DNA of 64,000 bases from Dermacoccus abyssi (GCF_034541975.1 NZ_JAVYJM010000001.1); one strand, 5' to 3'; counted from the stretch's first letter, positions 26,299 through 35,264 are shown. The notes: a model not told the origin generated them from the letters alone. Numbers and translations are program-made.

Positions 26299-26730
26299 CT
26301 ACAGCAGCCCCGGAACGACCTCTTCCGCCTGGTCGGCGAACGGCTGTTCCGCGCCGGCGAGGTAGTCGTTCCACGCCTGCGTGTCCCAGATCTCGATGCG
26401 GTTACCCGCACCGATCACCGTGCATTCCTTCGACAGACCTGCGTAGTCACGAAGCAGCTGCGGGATCGTCACGCGTCCTTGCTTGTCGGGGATCTCGTCG
26501 GAGGCCCCCGAGAGCAGGACGCGCTGGTAATCACGCACCGCACGCGAGGTGACAGGCGTCGTGTTCATCGCCGTGGCGATGCGCTCGAACTCGGCCATCG
26601 GAAAGACGTAGAGGCAGCGTTCCTGTCCTCGAGTCATGACCAGCCCGCCGGCGAGACGTTCGCGGAACTTCGCCGGAAGGAACATGCGGCCCTTGTCGTC
26701 GAGTCGAGGCGAGTGGGTACCCAGAAACAC
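26299..26730 (-). CDS. mraZ: MraZ, dcw cluster transcriptional regulator
   Basis: 143 residues, the standard length, with two AbrB/SpoVT-like halves. MFLGTHSPRLDDKGRMFLPAKFRE and, in the second half, LLSGASDEIPDKQGRVTIPQLLRDYAGL carry the DxKGR/PxxxR signatures. MraZ forms a ring-shaped oligomer and binds tandem GTGGG-type repeats in front of its own operon. Start GTG at 26730 with GGGAGGTG 7 bases upstream. Three such boxes lie at 26771-26796, consistent with autoregulation. Confidence 0.96.
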   Translation of the reverse strand: MFLGTHSPRLDDKGRMFLPAKFRERLAGGLVMTRGQERCLYVFPMAEFERIATAMNTTPVTSRAVRDYQRVLLSGASDEIPDKQGRVTIPQLLRDYAGLSKECTVIGAGNRIEIWDTQAWNDYLAGAEQPFADQAEEVVPGLL

Positions 26731-26770
26731 GGCTGGGCACCTCCCGTCACCGACACGTCGATCCGATGTC

Positions 26771-26796
26771 CCCCACTCTACTCCACTTCACCCCAC
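26771..26796 (-). promoter_or_regulatory. Predicted MraZ operator (three boxes, 10-base period) upstream of mraZ
   Basis: On the minus strand GTGGGG, GTGGAG and GTGGGG occur at 26791-26796, 26781-26786 and 26771-26776, exactly 10 bases apart. Direct GTGGG-type repeats in 10-base steps match MraZ sites known from other bacteria. They lie 41-66 bases upstream of the mraZ GTG. Confidence 0.8.
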
Positions 26797-26869
26797 AAAG
26801 TCTCCCCCCTTGCCCGGAATCGACCGGCGAGTTGGTGAAGCGCCCCAGTGATTGCAAGGAAGTTCACGA

Positions 26870-27066
26870 GTGGAGTGCGGTGGAGGAGAATCGTGCGCCA
26901 GACCCGGCAGAAGCTTGCCCCACGACGCTCCACGGCGAATGGACCGCACGGACTTCCGCGGAATTCCGCGATTTTCCACCAAGGACGAAGCGCGCTCCAC
27001 AGCGGACTCACGCCTCGTGGGGCGAAGTGGGGAGCGCGGTGGAGGACGGGGTGGAGCAGGGTGGAG
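26870..27066. promoter_or_regulatory. Additional GTGGRG box clusters between mraZ and moxR
   Basis: The 417-base region 26731-27147 has no credible gene. Besides the mraZ operator it holds plus-strand GTGGAG at 26870 and 26880; minus-strand boxes at 26918-26923 and 26928-26933 (10 apart), with singles at 26974 and 26995; then five plus-strand boxes at 27017, 27027, 27039, 27051 and 27061 (steps 10, 12, 12, 10). The last cluster ends 81 bases before moxR. I interpret these as extra MraZ-type sites acting on both divergent operons. Confidence 0.6.
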
Positions 27067-27147
27067 TGGCGTGAAAGGCTCACCTTCGACCATCCCCACG
27101 TGCCTGTGCAGGACAGGGGGCCGCCGTATTTGGCAAGATCGGTTTGT

Positions 27148-28149
27148 ATGGACACCTCGTCACGCGATCACGGCTACCCCGCCCCCGCTTCCCGCCGCCG
27201 CTCGGGCGTCGACGTCATCGCGACGGCTGACGCTGTGCGACGCAACGTCGAGCAGGTCATCGAGGGCAAGCCGGACGTCGTCCGGGTGGCCACGACGGTG
27301 CTCTTCGCCGGCGGGCACCTGCTCGTCGAGGACGTGCCCGGCGTCGGCAAGACGGTGCTGGCCAAAGCCCTGGCCCGTTCTGTCGACGCATCCTTGCGCC
27401 GTATCCAGTTCACGCCCGACCTGCTTCCGAGCGACATCACCGGCGTGACGATCTACGACCAGACGAGCGGCGAGTTCCGTTTCCGTCCCGGCGCCGTCTT
27501 CGCCAACGTGGTCATCGGCGACGAGATCAACCGCGCGTCCCCCAAGACGCAGGCTGCGCTGCTCGAGGCCATGGAAGAACACCAAGTGACGATCGACGGC
27601 ACGACGCGTGCGCTGCCCGACCCGTTCATGGTCGTCGCCACGCAGAACCCCGTCGAGATGGACGGAACCTTCCCGCTGCCCGAGGCGCAGCGAGACCGGT
27701 TCATGGCGCAGGTGAGCATGGGCTACCCCTCGCCCCGAGCCGAGTTCGACATGCTCGAGCACCACGGTGTCACCGATCCCCTCAGCGTTCTGCGTCCGGT
27801 GACGAGCGCCGCCGAGATCGCCGCCTGCGTGGGTGCGATCTCCCGTCTTCACACGAGTGACGCACTGCGGCAGTACGTCGTCGATGTCGTCTCCGCCACG
27901 CGCGAGCACCCGAGCGTCCGCCTCGGCGCCAGCCCGCGTGCGTCCCTGCAGCTGCTGCGCGCCGCGCGCGCCCACGCCGCACTCGCCGGCCGCGACCACG
28001 TCATCCCCGAGGACGTCACCGCGATGGCACCGGCCGTGCTCGGCCACCGCGTGCTTCTGCGCCGCGGCCGCAACGACCTCAGCGCGAGCGAGGTCGTCGC
28101 CGACGTCATCGCCGGCGTGCGCGTGCCGACCCAGCGCGCCTCCCGGTGA
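27148..28149 (+). CDS. moxR: MoxR-family AAA+ ATPase
   Basis: 333 residues. Walker A is EDVPGVGKT (61-69), Walker B is VVIGDEINRASPKTQAALLEAMEE, the sensor region is ATQNPVEMDGTFPLPEAQRDRF, and a C-terminal lid follows. MoxR ATPases are thought to act as chaperones that mature partner proteins, typically encoded with DUF58 and transglutaminase proteins, as here. The ATG at 27148 lacks a ribosome site, but CAAGAT at 27134-27139 resembles a -10 element 8 bases upstream, so a leaderless message is possible. The stop overlaps the DUF58 start by 4 bases. Confidence 0.93.
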   Translation: MDTSSRDHGYPAPASRRRSGVDVIATADAVRRNVEQVIEGKPDVVRVATTVLFAGGHLLVEDVPGVGKTVLAKALARSVDASLRRIQFTPDLLPSDITGVTIYDQTSGEFRFRPGAVFANVVIGDEINRASPKTQAALLEAMEEHQVTIDGTTRALPDPFMVVATQNPVEMDGTFPLPEAQRDRFMAQVSMGYPSPRAEFDMLEHHGVTDPLSVLRPVTSAAEIAACVGAISRLHTSDALRQYVVDVVSATREHPSVRLGASPRASLQLLRAARAHAALAGRDHVIPEDVTAMAPAVLGHRVLLRRGRNDLSASEVVADVIAGVRVPTQRASR

Positions 28150-29270
28150 AGTCGCTGCCGCGCCCCACCCGCCGAGGTTTGCTCGTCCTCGTGGCGGGGG
28201 CACTCCTCGTCGTCGTGGGGGCGGCCTCAGGCTTCACCGATGTGGTGCGTGCAGGCATCTTCGTCCTGGTGCTGGCGCTGCTGGCCTTCCTCATCGCCGT
28301 CGCCGCTCGGACCGGTCGGGTCGACGTGACCCGTCACGGCCCCCCGGAGCGCCTCAGCGTCGGTGACGAGGGGCAGATCACGCTCGGCGTGAAGGCCCGG
28401 CGTGCGGGATGGATCGAGACGACGCTCGAGGAGCCACACACGTTCACCCGCCACGGCGTGGCGAGGTGGCCCCTTTCGCAGGTTCAAGGGGGTCGGGCGG
28501 CCTACGACGTCACCGCACGTCACCGTGGCTCCTTCACGAGTGGACCGGCGCGACTCGTCGCGTCCGATCCCTTCGGCCTCTTCGAGACGTCGCTCGAGCA
28601 GGGCCGTGCCTCGACCTGGCTCGTGCGCGCCCACACGGTGAGTCTCGAGACGCCGCAAACCGTCGCTCAGGGTGACGGCGACGACACCGTCATCTCCGCT
28701 CACGCGACCCACGCCGGGCGACCCGGCGCCAGCATCCGCGAGTACGTCCAGGGCGACGACCTGCGCACCGTGCACTGGCCCGCCACGGCGCACCGGGGCG
28801 AGCTCATGGTGCGTCAGTTCGACCCGCCGGCCCAGCCCCGCATCCATGTGGTCGTGCTCGGCAACGTGCCACGACCCGGTACCAACGAGTCGTGGGAGTG
28901 GCTGATCAGCGCAGCGGCCTCGGCATGCACCGAGCTCGAGAACCACAACCTCGCAACCCTTGCGACCGTCGGCGAGCGCGAGTACGACAACCATGACGAC
29001 ATCCTCGACGCCCTGGCTCGCGCCGGTGAGAGTCTGCCCGGCCGTTTGACCATCGAGGAGAGCCCCACCTTGCTCTTCCTTCACACGAGCGCCGATCACT
29101 TCCCCCCGGCCCCACACCACTCCCCGGCGTTCGCCTGGGTGGGCGGCGCGAGCGCGGAGCACGGCGCGAACGAACTGACCCGGTTGGGTTGGGACGCCGT
29201 CGCCATCTCCCCCTACGACTCCATCGCCGAGTCCCTGTACCCCGCGATGTCCGGAGGTGATCTTCGATGA
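28146..29270 (+). CDS. DUF58-domain membrane protein
   Basis: 374 residues. Two N-terminal membrane helices (about 10-50) are followed by a large soluble part. The DUF58 signature IREYVQGDDLRTVHWPATAHRGELMVRQFD is present near residue 200-225; a VWA-like part follows. DUF58 proteins accompany MoxR ATPases and transglutaminases. The system is implicated in envelope assembly, but no biochemical role is proven. GTG start overlapping the moxR stop (GTGA); the stop overlaps the transglutaminase ATG (ATGA). Confidence 0.9.
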   Translation: MKSLPRPTRRGLLVLVAGALLVVVGAASGFTDVVRAGIFVLVLALLAFLIAVAARTGRVDVTRHGPPERLSVGDEGQITLGVKARRAGWIETTLEEPHTFTRHGVARWPLSQVQGGRAAYDVTARHRGSFTSGPARLVASDPFGLFETSLEQGRASTWLVRAHTVSLETPQTVAQGDGDDTVISAHATHAGRPGASIREYVQGDDLRTVHWPATAHRGELMVRQFDPPAQPRIHVVVLGNVPRPGTNESWEWLISAAASACTELENHNLATLATVGEREYDNHDDILDALARAGESLPGRLTIEESPTLLFLHTSADHFPPAPHHSPAFAWVGGASAEHGANELTRLGWDAVAISPYDSIAESLYPAMSGGDLR

Positions 29271-31507
29271 AGAGTCGTCAACTCCCCTCCGACGTCGCCC
29301 TCCTGCTCCTGGCGCTGGCCGCGAGTTGGCCGCTGGTGGAACTGACGAGCAGCTCTGCCCTCGTGGGGCCCGCACTCGCCGTCGTCGCTCTCGTGTGGTT
29401 CGTCGGCGCTCTGTGCCGCTTCACACACCGCACACCGGCTTTCATCGTGACGGCACAGCTCGTCGCACTCGCCGTCGCCACCCTGGGAGTCTTCGTCGCC
29501 AAGGGAGGGTCGCTCACTGCGGCGTCCGTGAAGGCAGCGGCCGCCTCTGCCCAGGAAGCGGCGAACACCTCCGTCGCTCCGTTGCCGGCGATGCTCGGCG
29601 TCCTCGTCATGCTGGCTCTCGCCGCGGGTCTCGTCACGCTCGTCGTCGACTACGTGGGCGGCACCGCACGTATGCCCATGCTCACGGTCCTTCCGGTGGC
29701 GGCGCCCTTCATCCTGGCCACCACCGCACTCGGTGACACCCTTCGCGCGCGCTACTTCGTCGCGGCGGCGATCGCCTGGGCCCTCGTCGTCCTGGCAGCG
29801 TCCTCCGCCGAAGGCTCGAGCTTGCGCACCGGCCTCATGCGCTCCCTGCCGGTGTTCGCCGCCATGACGGCGGTCGCCGTACTCACGGCTCTCGTCCTGG
29901 CCCCCTCAGTGCCACAGCGAGCCACCCCCGCGCTCGCCGAGGGCGGAGCACAGGGCGTCAACAACTCGGTCGACTTCTCCGAGACGCTCGACCTCAGCAA
30001 GAGCCTGAACTCTCGCAATGCCGCGCCCGTGCTCACCTACACGACCCAGGCAACCACTCCTGCGCCGTTGCGTGCCACGACGAGCTCTTCCTACGCTGAC
30101 GGCGTCTGGCGCGCCGAGTCGTCGGGCCCGTTCACCGATGCCCGCCCCAACACCGAGTTGCCGAACCCCGGCGCCGAGGATTCGATGCCGGCGCGCACGG
30201 AACGCATGTCCGTGACCCTCCACGGCATGCGACCGCCGTTCGTCGCGGCGCCCGCTCAGCTGCGTGCGGCCAACTTCGGTTCCGCGAACCCGACCTTCCG
30301 TGTCGGCACGAACAACGGTGTGCCGTTCCTGTCGCAGCCCGCGCCGGCCTACTCGGTGCTCTACCGCGAGTACACGGCGGCCGCACGACCCACGAGCAAC
30401 GAGCGCGCGGGAGTCGGTGGCAGTGTCACGGCGAAGGATCTCGACACCGCAACGCTCCCGGAGGCGGCGAAGCAGCGCATCACTCGGCTCAATCAGGCCT
30501 CCGGGGCCGCCGACGCGGGAACACCGTTCGAGCAGGCCGTCGCGCTGCAGCGCTATCTGCGTACCGACCCGTCGTTCACGTACTCGCTCAGGTTGGCCCC
30601 GACCCGTTCGGAGAACGGTCGCGAGCTCGATCCGCTGTCGAACTTCCTGGAGACGCGACGGGGCTACTGCACTCAGTTCGCGACGGCCATGGTCATGGGA
30701 GCGCGGCAGATGGGGCTGCCCGCGCGTGTGGCCATCGGCTTCCTGCCCGGCACGGAGCGCAGCGGCACGTACGAGGTGCGAGCTGCGGACGCCCACGCCT
30801 GGGCGGAGGTCTACTTCCCCGGTATGGGGTGGACGCGCTTCGACCCGACGCCCGGCCTGCGTTCGGGTGCGCCGCCGCCCTACGCGCCGGACACCCCCAC
30901 CGGCGACTCGTCGGCGTCCTCGTCCTCGAGTGCGCCCACGAGCTCGACGAGCACGTCCTCGTCCACCTCGAGCGTGCGCCCGTCGAGCGAGACGAGCACC
31001 TCGTCGAGCACGACCCAGCCGGCCGAGCCCGACTCGGACTCCTTCCCTTGGGCCCGCCTGCTCGCGGTGCTGGGGGGTCTTGCCCTGGTCGCGCTGCTCG
31101 CGTCGGTCCTGCCCCTGGCGGGTCGACGTAAGCGGCAGGAGGTCACCCGTACGGCATCGACGGATCGCGAACGTGACGAGGGAGCGTGGCACGCCATGCT
31201 CTGGTCGCTGCGCGATCTCGGTTACACGACGCCGGAGGGCTTGTCGCCACGAGCCACCGCAGAGGCGTTCACCCGGGACAACCCGGAGTCGGGCACCACG
31301 GTGCGTGAGGCCCTCGAGCGAGCGTGTTCAGGTATGGAAGCCTCGCGCTACGCGCCGACGACGGGCCGGTCTCAGGCGTCAGCGTGTGACCGGGTGGTCC
31401 GGGCTGCACGGGACGAAGCATCGTGGGGTGCGCGGGTGAAGGCCCTCCTCGTCCCTGCCTCGGGTCGCGCCTACCTCACGGCACTCGGCCGCCGGAACCG
31501 CACCTGA
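29267..31507 (+). CDS. Transglutaminase-like membrane protein (TgpA type)
   Basis: 746 residues. An N-terminal block of six or so membrane helices (about 10-215) is followed by a large extracytoplasmic region with a transglutaminase-like cysteine protease domain: Cys468 in RRGYCTQFATAMV, His510 in ADAHAWAEVYFPG and Asp526 in RFDPTPG, a complete triad. A Ser/Thr-rich linker (about 548-590) precedes one more membrane helix (about 595-620) and a cytoplasmic tail with a DUF4129-like helical part. The physiological substrate is unknown. It is the last gene of the moxR operon, followed by a hairpin. Confidence 0.92.
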   Translation: MKSRQLPSDVALLLLALAASWPLVELTSSSALVGPALAVVALVWFVGALCRFTHRTPAFIVTAQLVALAVATLGVFVAKGGSLTAASVKAAAASAQEAANTSVAPLPAMLGVLVMLALAAGLVTLVVDYVGGTARMPMLTVLPVAAPFILATTALGDTLRARYFVAAAIAWALVVLAASSAEGSSLRTGLMRSLPVFAAMTAVAVLTALVLAPSVPQRATPALAEGGAQGVNNSVDFSETLDLSKSLNSRNAAPVLTYTTQATTPAPLRATTSSSYADGVWRAESSGPFTDARPNTELPNPGAEDSMPARTERMSVTLHGMRPPFVAAPAQLRAANFGSANPTFRVGTNNGVPFLSQPAPAYSVLYREYTAAARPTSNERAGVGGSVTAKDLDTATLPEAAKQRITRLNQASGAADAGTPFEQAVALQRYLRTDPSFTYSLRLAPTRSENGRELDPLSNFLETRRGYCTQFATAMVMGARQMGLPARVAIGFLPGTERSGTYEVRAADAHAWAEVYFPGMGWTRFDPTPGLRSGAPPPYAPDTPTGDSSASSSSSAPTSSTSTSSSTSSVRPSSETSTSSSTTQPAEPDSDSFPWARLLAVLGGLALVALLASVLPLAGRRKRQEVTRTASTDRERDEGAWHAMLWSLRDLGYTTPEGLSPRATAEAFTRDNPESGTTVREALERACSGMEASRYAPTTGRSQASACDRVVRAARDEASWGARVKALLVPASGRAYLTALGRRNRT

Positions 31508-31523
31508 CGCCACACGAGATGAC

Positions 31524-31553
31524 CCCGGCTCTCCCCTGACGGGTGGAGCCGGG
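31524..31553 (+). terminator. Terminator after the transglutaminase gene
   Basis: CCCGGCTC (31524-31531) pairs with GAGCCGGG (31546-31553), with further G/C pairs inside, followed by TTCGTCCGTTTT. It lies 17 bases after the stop. Confidence 0.7.
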
Positions 31554-31698
31554 TTCGTCCGTTTTCGCGCCGATCCTCCGTCCGACGCCACGCGGGCGAA
31601 CGCTGGTGCTGGGTTTGGCCGAAGATGCGACCGATATCCCTGCCACCTTCAGCCAAACCCACCATCCTTCGGCGTGAAGGGTTCCGACGACGTGCACA

Positions 31699-31738
31699 CG
31701 CCGAAGGGCGCATCCCCCATGGGATGCGCCCTTCGGCG
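31699..31738. terminator. Perfect hairpin between convergent moxR operon and sigA
   Basis: An 18-base perfect inverted repeat (31699-31716 with 31721-31738) with a 4-base loop sits 14 bases past the sigA stop. It can serve sigA and catch read-through from the other side. Confidence 0.85.
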
Positions 31739-31752
31739 GTGAACGCCGCTAC

Positions 31753-33414
31753 TCAGTCGAGGTAGTCGCGCAGAACCTGCGAGCGCGACGGGTGACGCAG
31801 CTTGCTCATCGTCTTGCTCTCGATCTGACGGATACGCTCGCGCGTCACGCCGTAGACCTTGCCGATCTCGTCGAGCGTCTTCGGCTGACCGTCGGTGAGA
31901 CCGAAGCGCATCGAGACGACGCCCGCTTCGCGCTCGCTCAGCGTGTCGAGCACCGAGTGCAGCTGCTCCTGCAGCAGCGTGAAGCTCACGGCGTCGGCCG
32001 GGACGACGGCCTCGGAGTCCTCGATGAGGTCACCGAACTCGCTGTCGCCGTCCTCGCCGAGCGGGGTGTGCAGGGAGATCGGCTCGCGACCGTACTTCTG
32101 GACCTCCACGACCTTCTCGGGGGTCATGTCGAGTTCCTTGGCCAGCTCGTCCGGGGTGGGCTCGCGGCCCAGGTCCTGGAGCATCTGGCGCTGGACGCGG
32201 GCCAGCTTGTTGATGACCTCGACCATGTGCACCGGGATGCGGATGGTGCGCGCCTGGTCGGCCATGGCGCGGGTGATGGCCTGACGAATCCACCACGTCG
32301 CGTAGGTCGAGAACTTGTAGCCCTTGGTGTAGTCGAACTTCTCGACCGCACGGATGAGGCCCAGGTTGCCTTCCTGGATGAGGTCGAGGAAGAGCATTCC
32401 GCGACCGGTGTAGCGCTTGGCGAGCGACACGACGAGACGCAGGTTGGCCTCGAGGAGGTGGTTCTTGGCGTTCTTGCCGTCCGAGGCGATCCACCACAGC
32501 TCACGCTTGAGCTTCATGTCGATCTTGTCGCCGGAGTCGAGCTTCTGCTCCGCGAACAGGCCGGCCTCGATGCGCTTGGCGAGCTCGACCTCCTGCTCGG
32601 CGTTGAGCAGCGCGACCTTACCGATCTGCTTGAGGTAGTCCTTGACCGGGTCTGCCGTGGCGCCTGCCGTGACGACCTGCTGAGCAGGAGCGTCGTCCTC
32701 GTCGCCCTGACGCAGGACGAAGCCGCCCTTCTCGTCCTCCGGCTCGGAGGTGTCGCCGGCCTTGCTGTCGGAGGCCTGCTCGGGCGTCTCGACATCGTCA
32801 CCGGTTTCGGCCGCGATGTCGACCGGCTCGACCTCGTCGACCTCGGGCTCGTCGGCGGCCTTACCTGCCTTCTTCGCAGCAGCCTTCTTCGCCGTCGCGG
32901 TCTTGGCCGTGGCCGTCTTGGCGGCAGCCTTCTTGGCCGTGGTCTTCTTCGCGGCAGCCTTCTTGGCCGTCGTCTTCTTGGCGGGAGCCTCGTTGGCGGT
33001 CTCGTCCGCCTCGCTCGACTCCTCGACAGCCGCAACCTTCGCGGTCGCGGTCTTCGTCGTCACCTTCTTGGCGGTGGTCTTCTTGGCCGCAGTGGTCTTG
33101 GCCGCAGCGGACTTCGCGGTGGCCTTCTTGGCCGTCGTCTTCTTCGCGGCCGTCTTACGACGTCCGGCTGTGGTGGCCACGGCCTGCTCGGCGTGGGCCT
33201 GGTCGAGGACGACCTCGATGTTCTCGGCGGCCAGCGCCTTCAACACGGACTTCTGCTTGGCGGACGACACCTGTGCCTCTTCGATCGCGTCCTTCAATGC
33301 GACGCTGTCCACCGAGCCCGTCTCACGACCCGATTCGAACAGAGCTGCCAGAGCCGGGTGGTCGACATCCGCGGGAAGTGCGGGGGGCTGCGTGGTCTTC
33401 GACACTGTCGTCAC
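31753..33414 (-). CDS. sigA: Principal sigma factor (SigA/HrdB type)
   Basis: 553 residues. Region 1.1-like N-terminus, then a strikingly Lys/Ala/Thr-rich stretch (about 83-185, many AAKKTTAKK units), an acidic stretch, and the conserved part from about 255: region 1.2 (DPVKDYLKQIGKVALL), region 2 (EANLRLVVSLAKRYTGRGMLFLDLIQEGN, KFDYTKGYKFSTYATWWIRQAI), region 3, and region 4 (TLDEIGKVYGVTRERIRQIE). It directs RNA polymerase to housekeeping promoters. The GTG at 33414 has GGAAGG 6 bases upstream; TTG at 33417 is less likely. The basic stretch is not required by the family and varies among actinobacteria. Confidence 0.96.
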   Translation of the reverse strand: MTTVSKTTQPPALPADVDHPALAALFESGRETGSVDSVALKDAIEEAQVSSAKQKSVLKALAAENIEVVLDQAHAEQAVATTAGRRKTAAKKTTAKKATAKSAAAKTTAAKKTTAKKVTTKTATAKVAAVEESSEADETANEAPAKKTTAKKAAAKKTTAKKAAAKTATAKTATAKKAAAKKAGKAADEPEVDEVEPVDIAAETGDDVETPEQASDSKAGDTSEPEDEKGGFVLRQGDEDDAPAQQVVTAGATADPVKDYLKQIGKVALLNAEQEVELAKRIEAGLFAEQKLDSGDKIDMKLKRELWWIASDGKNAKNHLLEANLRLVVSLAKRYTGRGMLFLDLIQEGNLGLIRAVEKFDYTKGYKFSTYATWWIRQAITRAMADQARTIRIPVHMVEVINKLARVQRQMLQDLGREPTPDELAKELDMTPEKVVEVQKYGREPISLHTPLGEDGDSEFGDLIEDSEAVVPADAVSFTLLQEQLHSVLDTLSEREAGVVSMRFGLTDGQPKTLDEIGKVYGVTRERIRQIESKTMSKLRHPSRSQVLRDYLD

Positions 33415-33546
33415 CAACTACCTTCCGAAAGTAATGCGTCGCCGTCGTCGGCCGCAGGGCAGCGACGATCGAAGCGACACCGGAACGAGGAGTGCGATCA
33501 CGAAACCCCGCGCTTGGCGCTCCGGGTGGTGACCGCATCTTCACCC

Positions 33547-33552
33547 ATTATA
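33547..33552 (-). promoter_or_regulatory. Candidate sigA promoter -10 element
   Basis: A perfect TATAAT lies on the minus strand about 133 bases before the sigA start. This is conspicuous in such GC-rich DNA. No good -35 is seen. It implies a long leader of roughly 125 bases. Confidence 0.45.
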
Positions 33553-33663
33553 AAACTCGACGGACGAAACCGCAGAATCACGGGGTTCAACGAGCTTCGA
33601 TTGACGTTCATTCCCTGCCCCGGATCGGCCGCCATCTCAGCAACTGAAGGCCATTCGGGAGCC

Positions 33664-34020
33664 TCAGGGCTTGACGGCGAGCACGGGGCACGGGGCGTCG
33701 AGCAACAAGCGCTGAGCACTCGTGCCCAGGATCAACTTGCCGACAGGGGTGCGCCTGCGCAGCCCGATGACGAGCAGGGCGGGCTGCACTCGGGAAATCT
33801 CCTCGAGGATGGATTCCACGGCGTCGGCGCCGTCCTGCACATCGACGACCTGTGCGCCGGTGTACTCCTCGGCCGCCTTGCGGGCCGCGGTGCGAGCCTC
33901 GTCCGAGGGCACCGTGCACACCACGATGAGCGGGCGACCCAGATCCTTCGACTGGCGAGCTGCCTCGGCGAGGGCGGCTTCGCCCTCGGGGCCGGGCGCG
34001 AAACTGACGATGACGGACAT
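33664..34020 (-). CDS. Universal stress protein (UspA family)
   Basis: 118 residues, a single Usp domain: start MSVIVSFAPGPEGEAAL, middle VESILEEISRVQPALLVIGLRR, and end VGKLILGTSAQRLLLDAPCPVLAVK, which contains the nucleotide-binding G-x2-G-x(~9)-G/S region. It is slightly shorter than the usual ~140. Role: stress-related adenine nucleotide binder, function undefined. GAGGTC precedes the ATG. A separate unit between sigA and metX; the 249 bases between it and sigA hold only the sigA promoter. Confidence 0.9.
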   Translation of the reverse strand: MSVIVSFAPGPEGEAALAEAARQSKDLGRPLIVVCTVPSDEARTAARKAAEEYTGAQVVDVQDGADAVESILEEISRVQPALLVIGLRRRTPVGKLILGTSAQRLLLDAPCPVLAVKP

Positions 34021-34085
34021 GGCGACCTCACTCGCGAAATTCGGAATCTGCCGTCACGCTACCCGAGGCCCCTGCGGTGGGCCAC

Positions 34086-35264
34086 TCATGCGACGCCGCG
34101 CACGAGCCGCGGTGTTCCGCGCAACGGTCGCTGGACGAGTTCATGCACGAGCGACGCGATCTGGTCGGCCTCGATGAGGAATCCGTCGTGGCCGTAGGGC
34201 GAGTGGATCATGCGCAGTCGTCCGCGACCGTAGGCGCGCACCATCCGCGTCGATGCGCTCACGGGAAAGAGTCGATCGGAGTCGACTGCGGCCACGAGGA
34301 GTTCTCCTTCGTACGCCTCCAGCACCGCGTCGAGCCCGCCGCGTCCTCGCCCGATGTCGTGGGTCGCCATGGCCTGCGTCAGGCGCACGTAGGCCAGCGG
34401 GTCGAAGCGTCGCGCGAGTTTGGCCCCGTGGTGGTCGAGGTAGCCCTCGACGCTGAAGCGACCGCCCTCGAGCGGGTCCTCACCTGGCTGGGGCTCGGCG
34501 CCGAACCGTGCCTCGAACTCGCTTGCGCTGCGATACGAGGCGTGAGCGATCTGGCGGGCCAAGGCGAGGCCGTTCGTGGGAAACGTGCCGTGACGCAGGT
34601 AGTCGCCGTCGCGGAATTCCGGGTCGGACGTGATGGCGACGACCTGGGTGTGACCCCAGGCAATCTGGTCCGCGGTCGCGCAGCCACTGCTCGCCACGAC
34701 CAATGCCCGCTCGACGCGGTCCGGGAACCCCGCGACCCACTCGGCCGTGCGCATCCCCCCGAAGGAGCCTCCGATGACGGCGTGCAGACGTCGCACACCG
34801 AGCGCTTCGAGGCACGCCGCCTCGGCGCGGACCTGGTCTCGGACGGTCACCTGCGGGAAACGTCCGCCCCAGGGCTCGCCGTCCGGAGCGAGCGAGATGG
34901 GGCCGGTACTGCCACGGCATCCACCGAGAACGTTGATGGCGACGACGAAGTACTCGTCGGTGTCGAGTGCTGCGCCGGGGCCGATGATTCCTGGCCACCA
35001 ACCCGGGGTGGGCTGCCCGTCGCCAGTATCGCCGACGACGTGCGAATCACCCGTGAGCGCGTGCTCGACGAGGACGACGTTCGACGCGTCGTCGTTCAAC
35101 TCGCCCCAGCACTCGTAGGTCATGACGACGTCCGGCAGCGTGCGGCCACTTTCGAGAACGACGTCTCCCAGAGCGACGGCTCGTGCCTGCGCGTTGAACC
35201 CACTCGGCGCCTGCACAGGACGCGTAGCGGCCGGTGCGACGTGCGCTGAATGAGAGCTCGCCAT
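34086..35264 (-). CDS. metX: Homoserine O-acetyltransferase
   Basis: 392 residues, an alpha/beta hydrolase fold enzyme that activates homoserine for methionine synthesis. Landmarks are ECWGELN, HALTGDSHV, NVLGGCRGSTGP, nucleophile Ser167 in GGSFGGM, Asp330 in SDRLFP and His359 in YGHDGFL. Whether it uses acetyl-CoA or succinyl-CoA cannot be told for certain; acetyl is the usual actinobacterial case. The ATG at 35264 has GAGGAGG 4 bases upstream. A SAM-IV riboswitch leader controls it. No metY (O-acetylhomoserine sulfhydrylase) gene is adjacent. Confidence 0.95.
   Translation of the reverse strand: MASSHSAHVAPAATRPVQAPSGFNAQARAVALGDVVLESGRTLPDVVMTYECWGELNDDASNVVLVEHALTGDSHVVGDTGDGQPTPGWWPGIIGPGAALDTDEYFVVAINVLGGCRGSTGPISLAPDGEPWGGRFPQVTVRDQVRAEAACLEALGVRRLHAVIGGSFGGMRTAEWVAGFPDRVERALVVASSGCATADQIAWGHTQVVAITSDPEFRDGDYLRHGTFPTNGLALARQIAHASYRSASEFEARFGAEPQPGEDPLEGGRFSVEGYLDHHGAKLARRFDPLAYVRLTQAMATHDIGRGRGGLDAVLEAYEGELLVAAVDSDRLFPVSASTRMVRAYGRGRLRMIHSPYGHDGFLIEADQIASLVHELVQRPLRGTPRLVRGVA

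Noticed and set aside
26848..27147. An open frame extending moxR upstream to 26848
   Set aside because: It runs through the regulatory boxes, has no similarity, and the MoxR fold begins after 27148.
32860..33180. Lys/Ala repeats in sigA considered as a DNA satellite or CRISPR-like repeat
   Set aside because: The units are degenerate coding repeats within one reading frame, without spacers.
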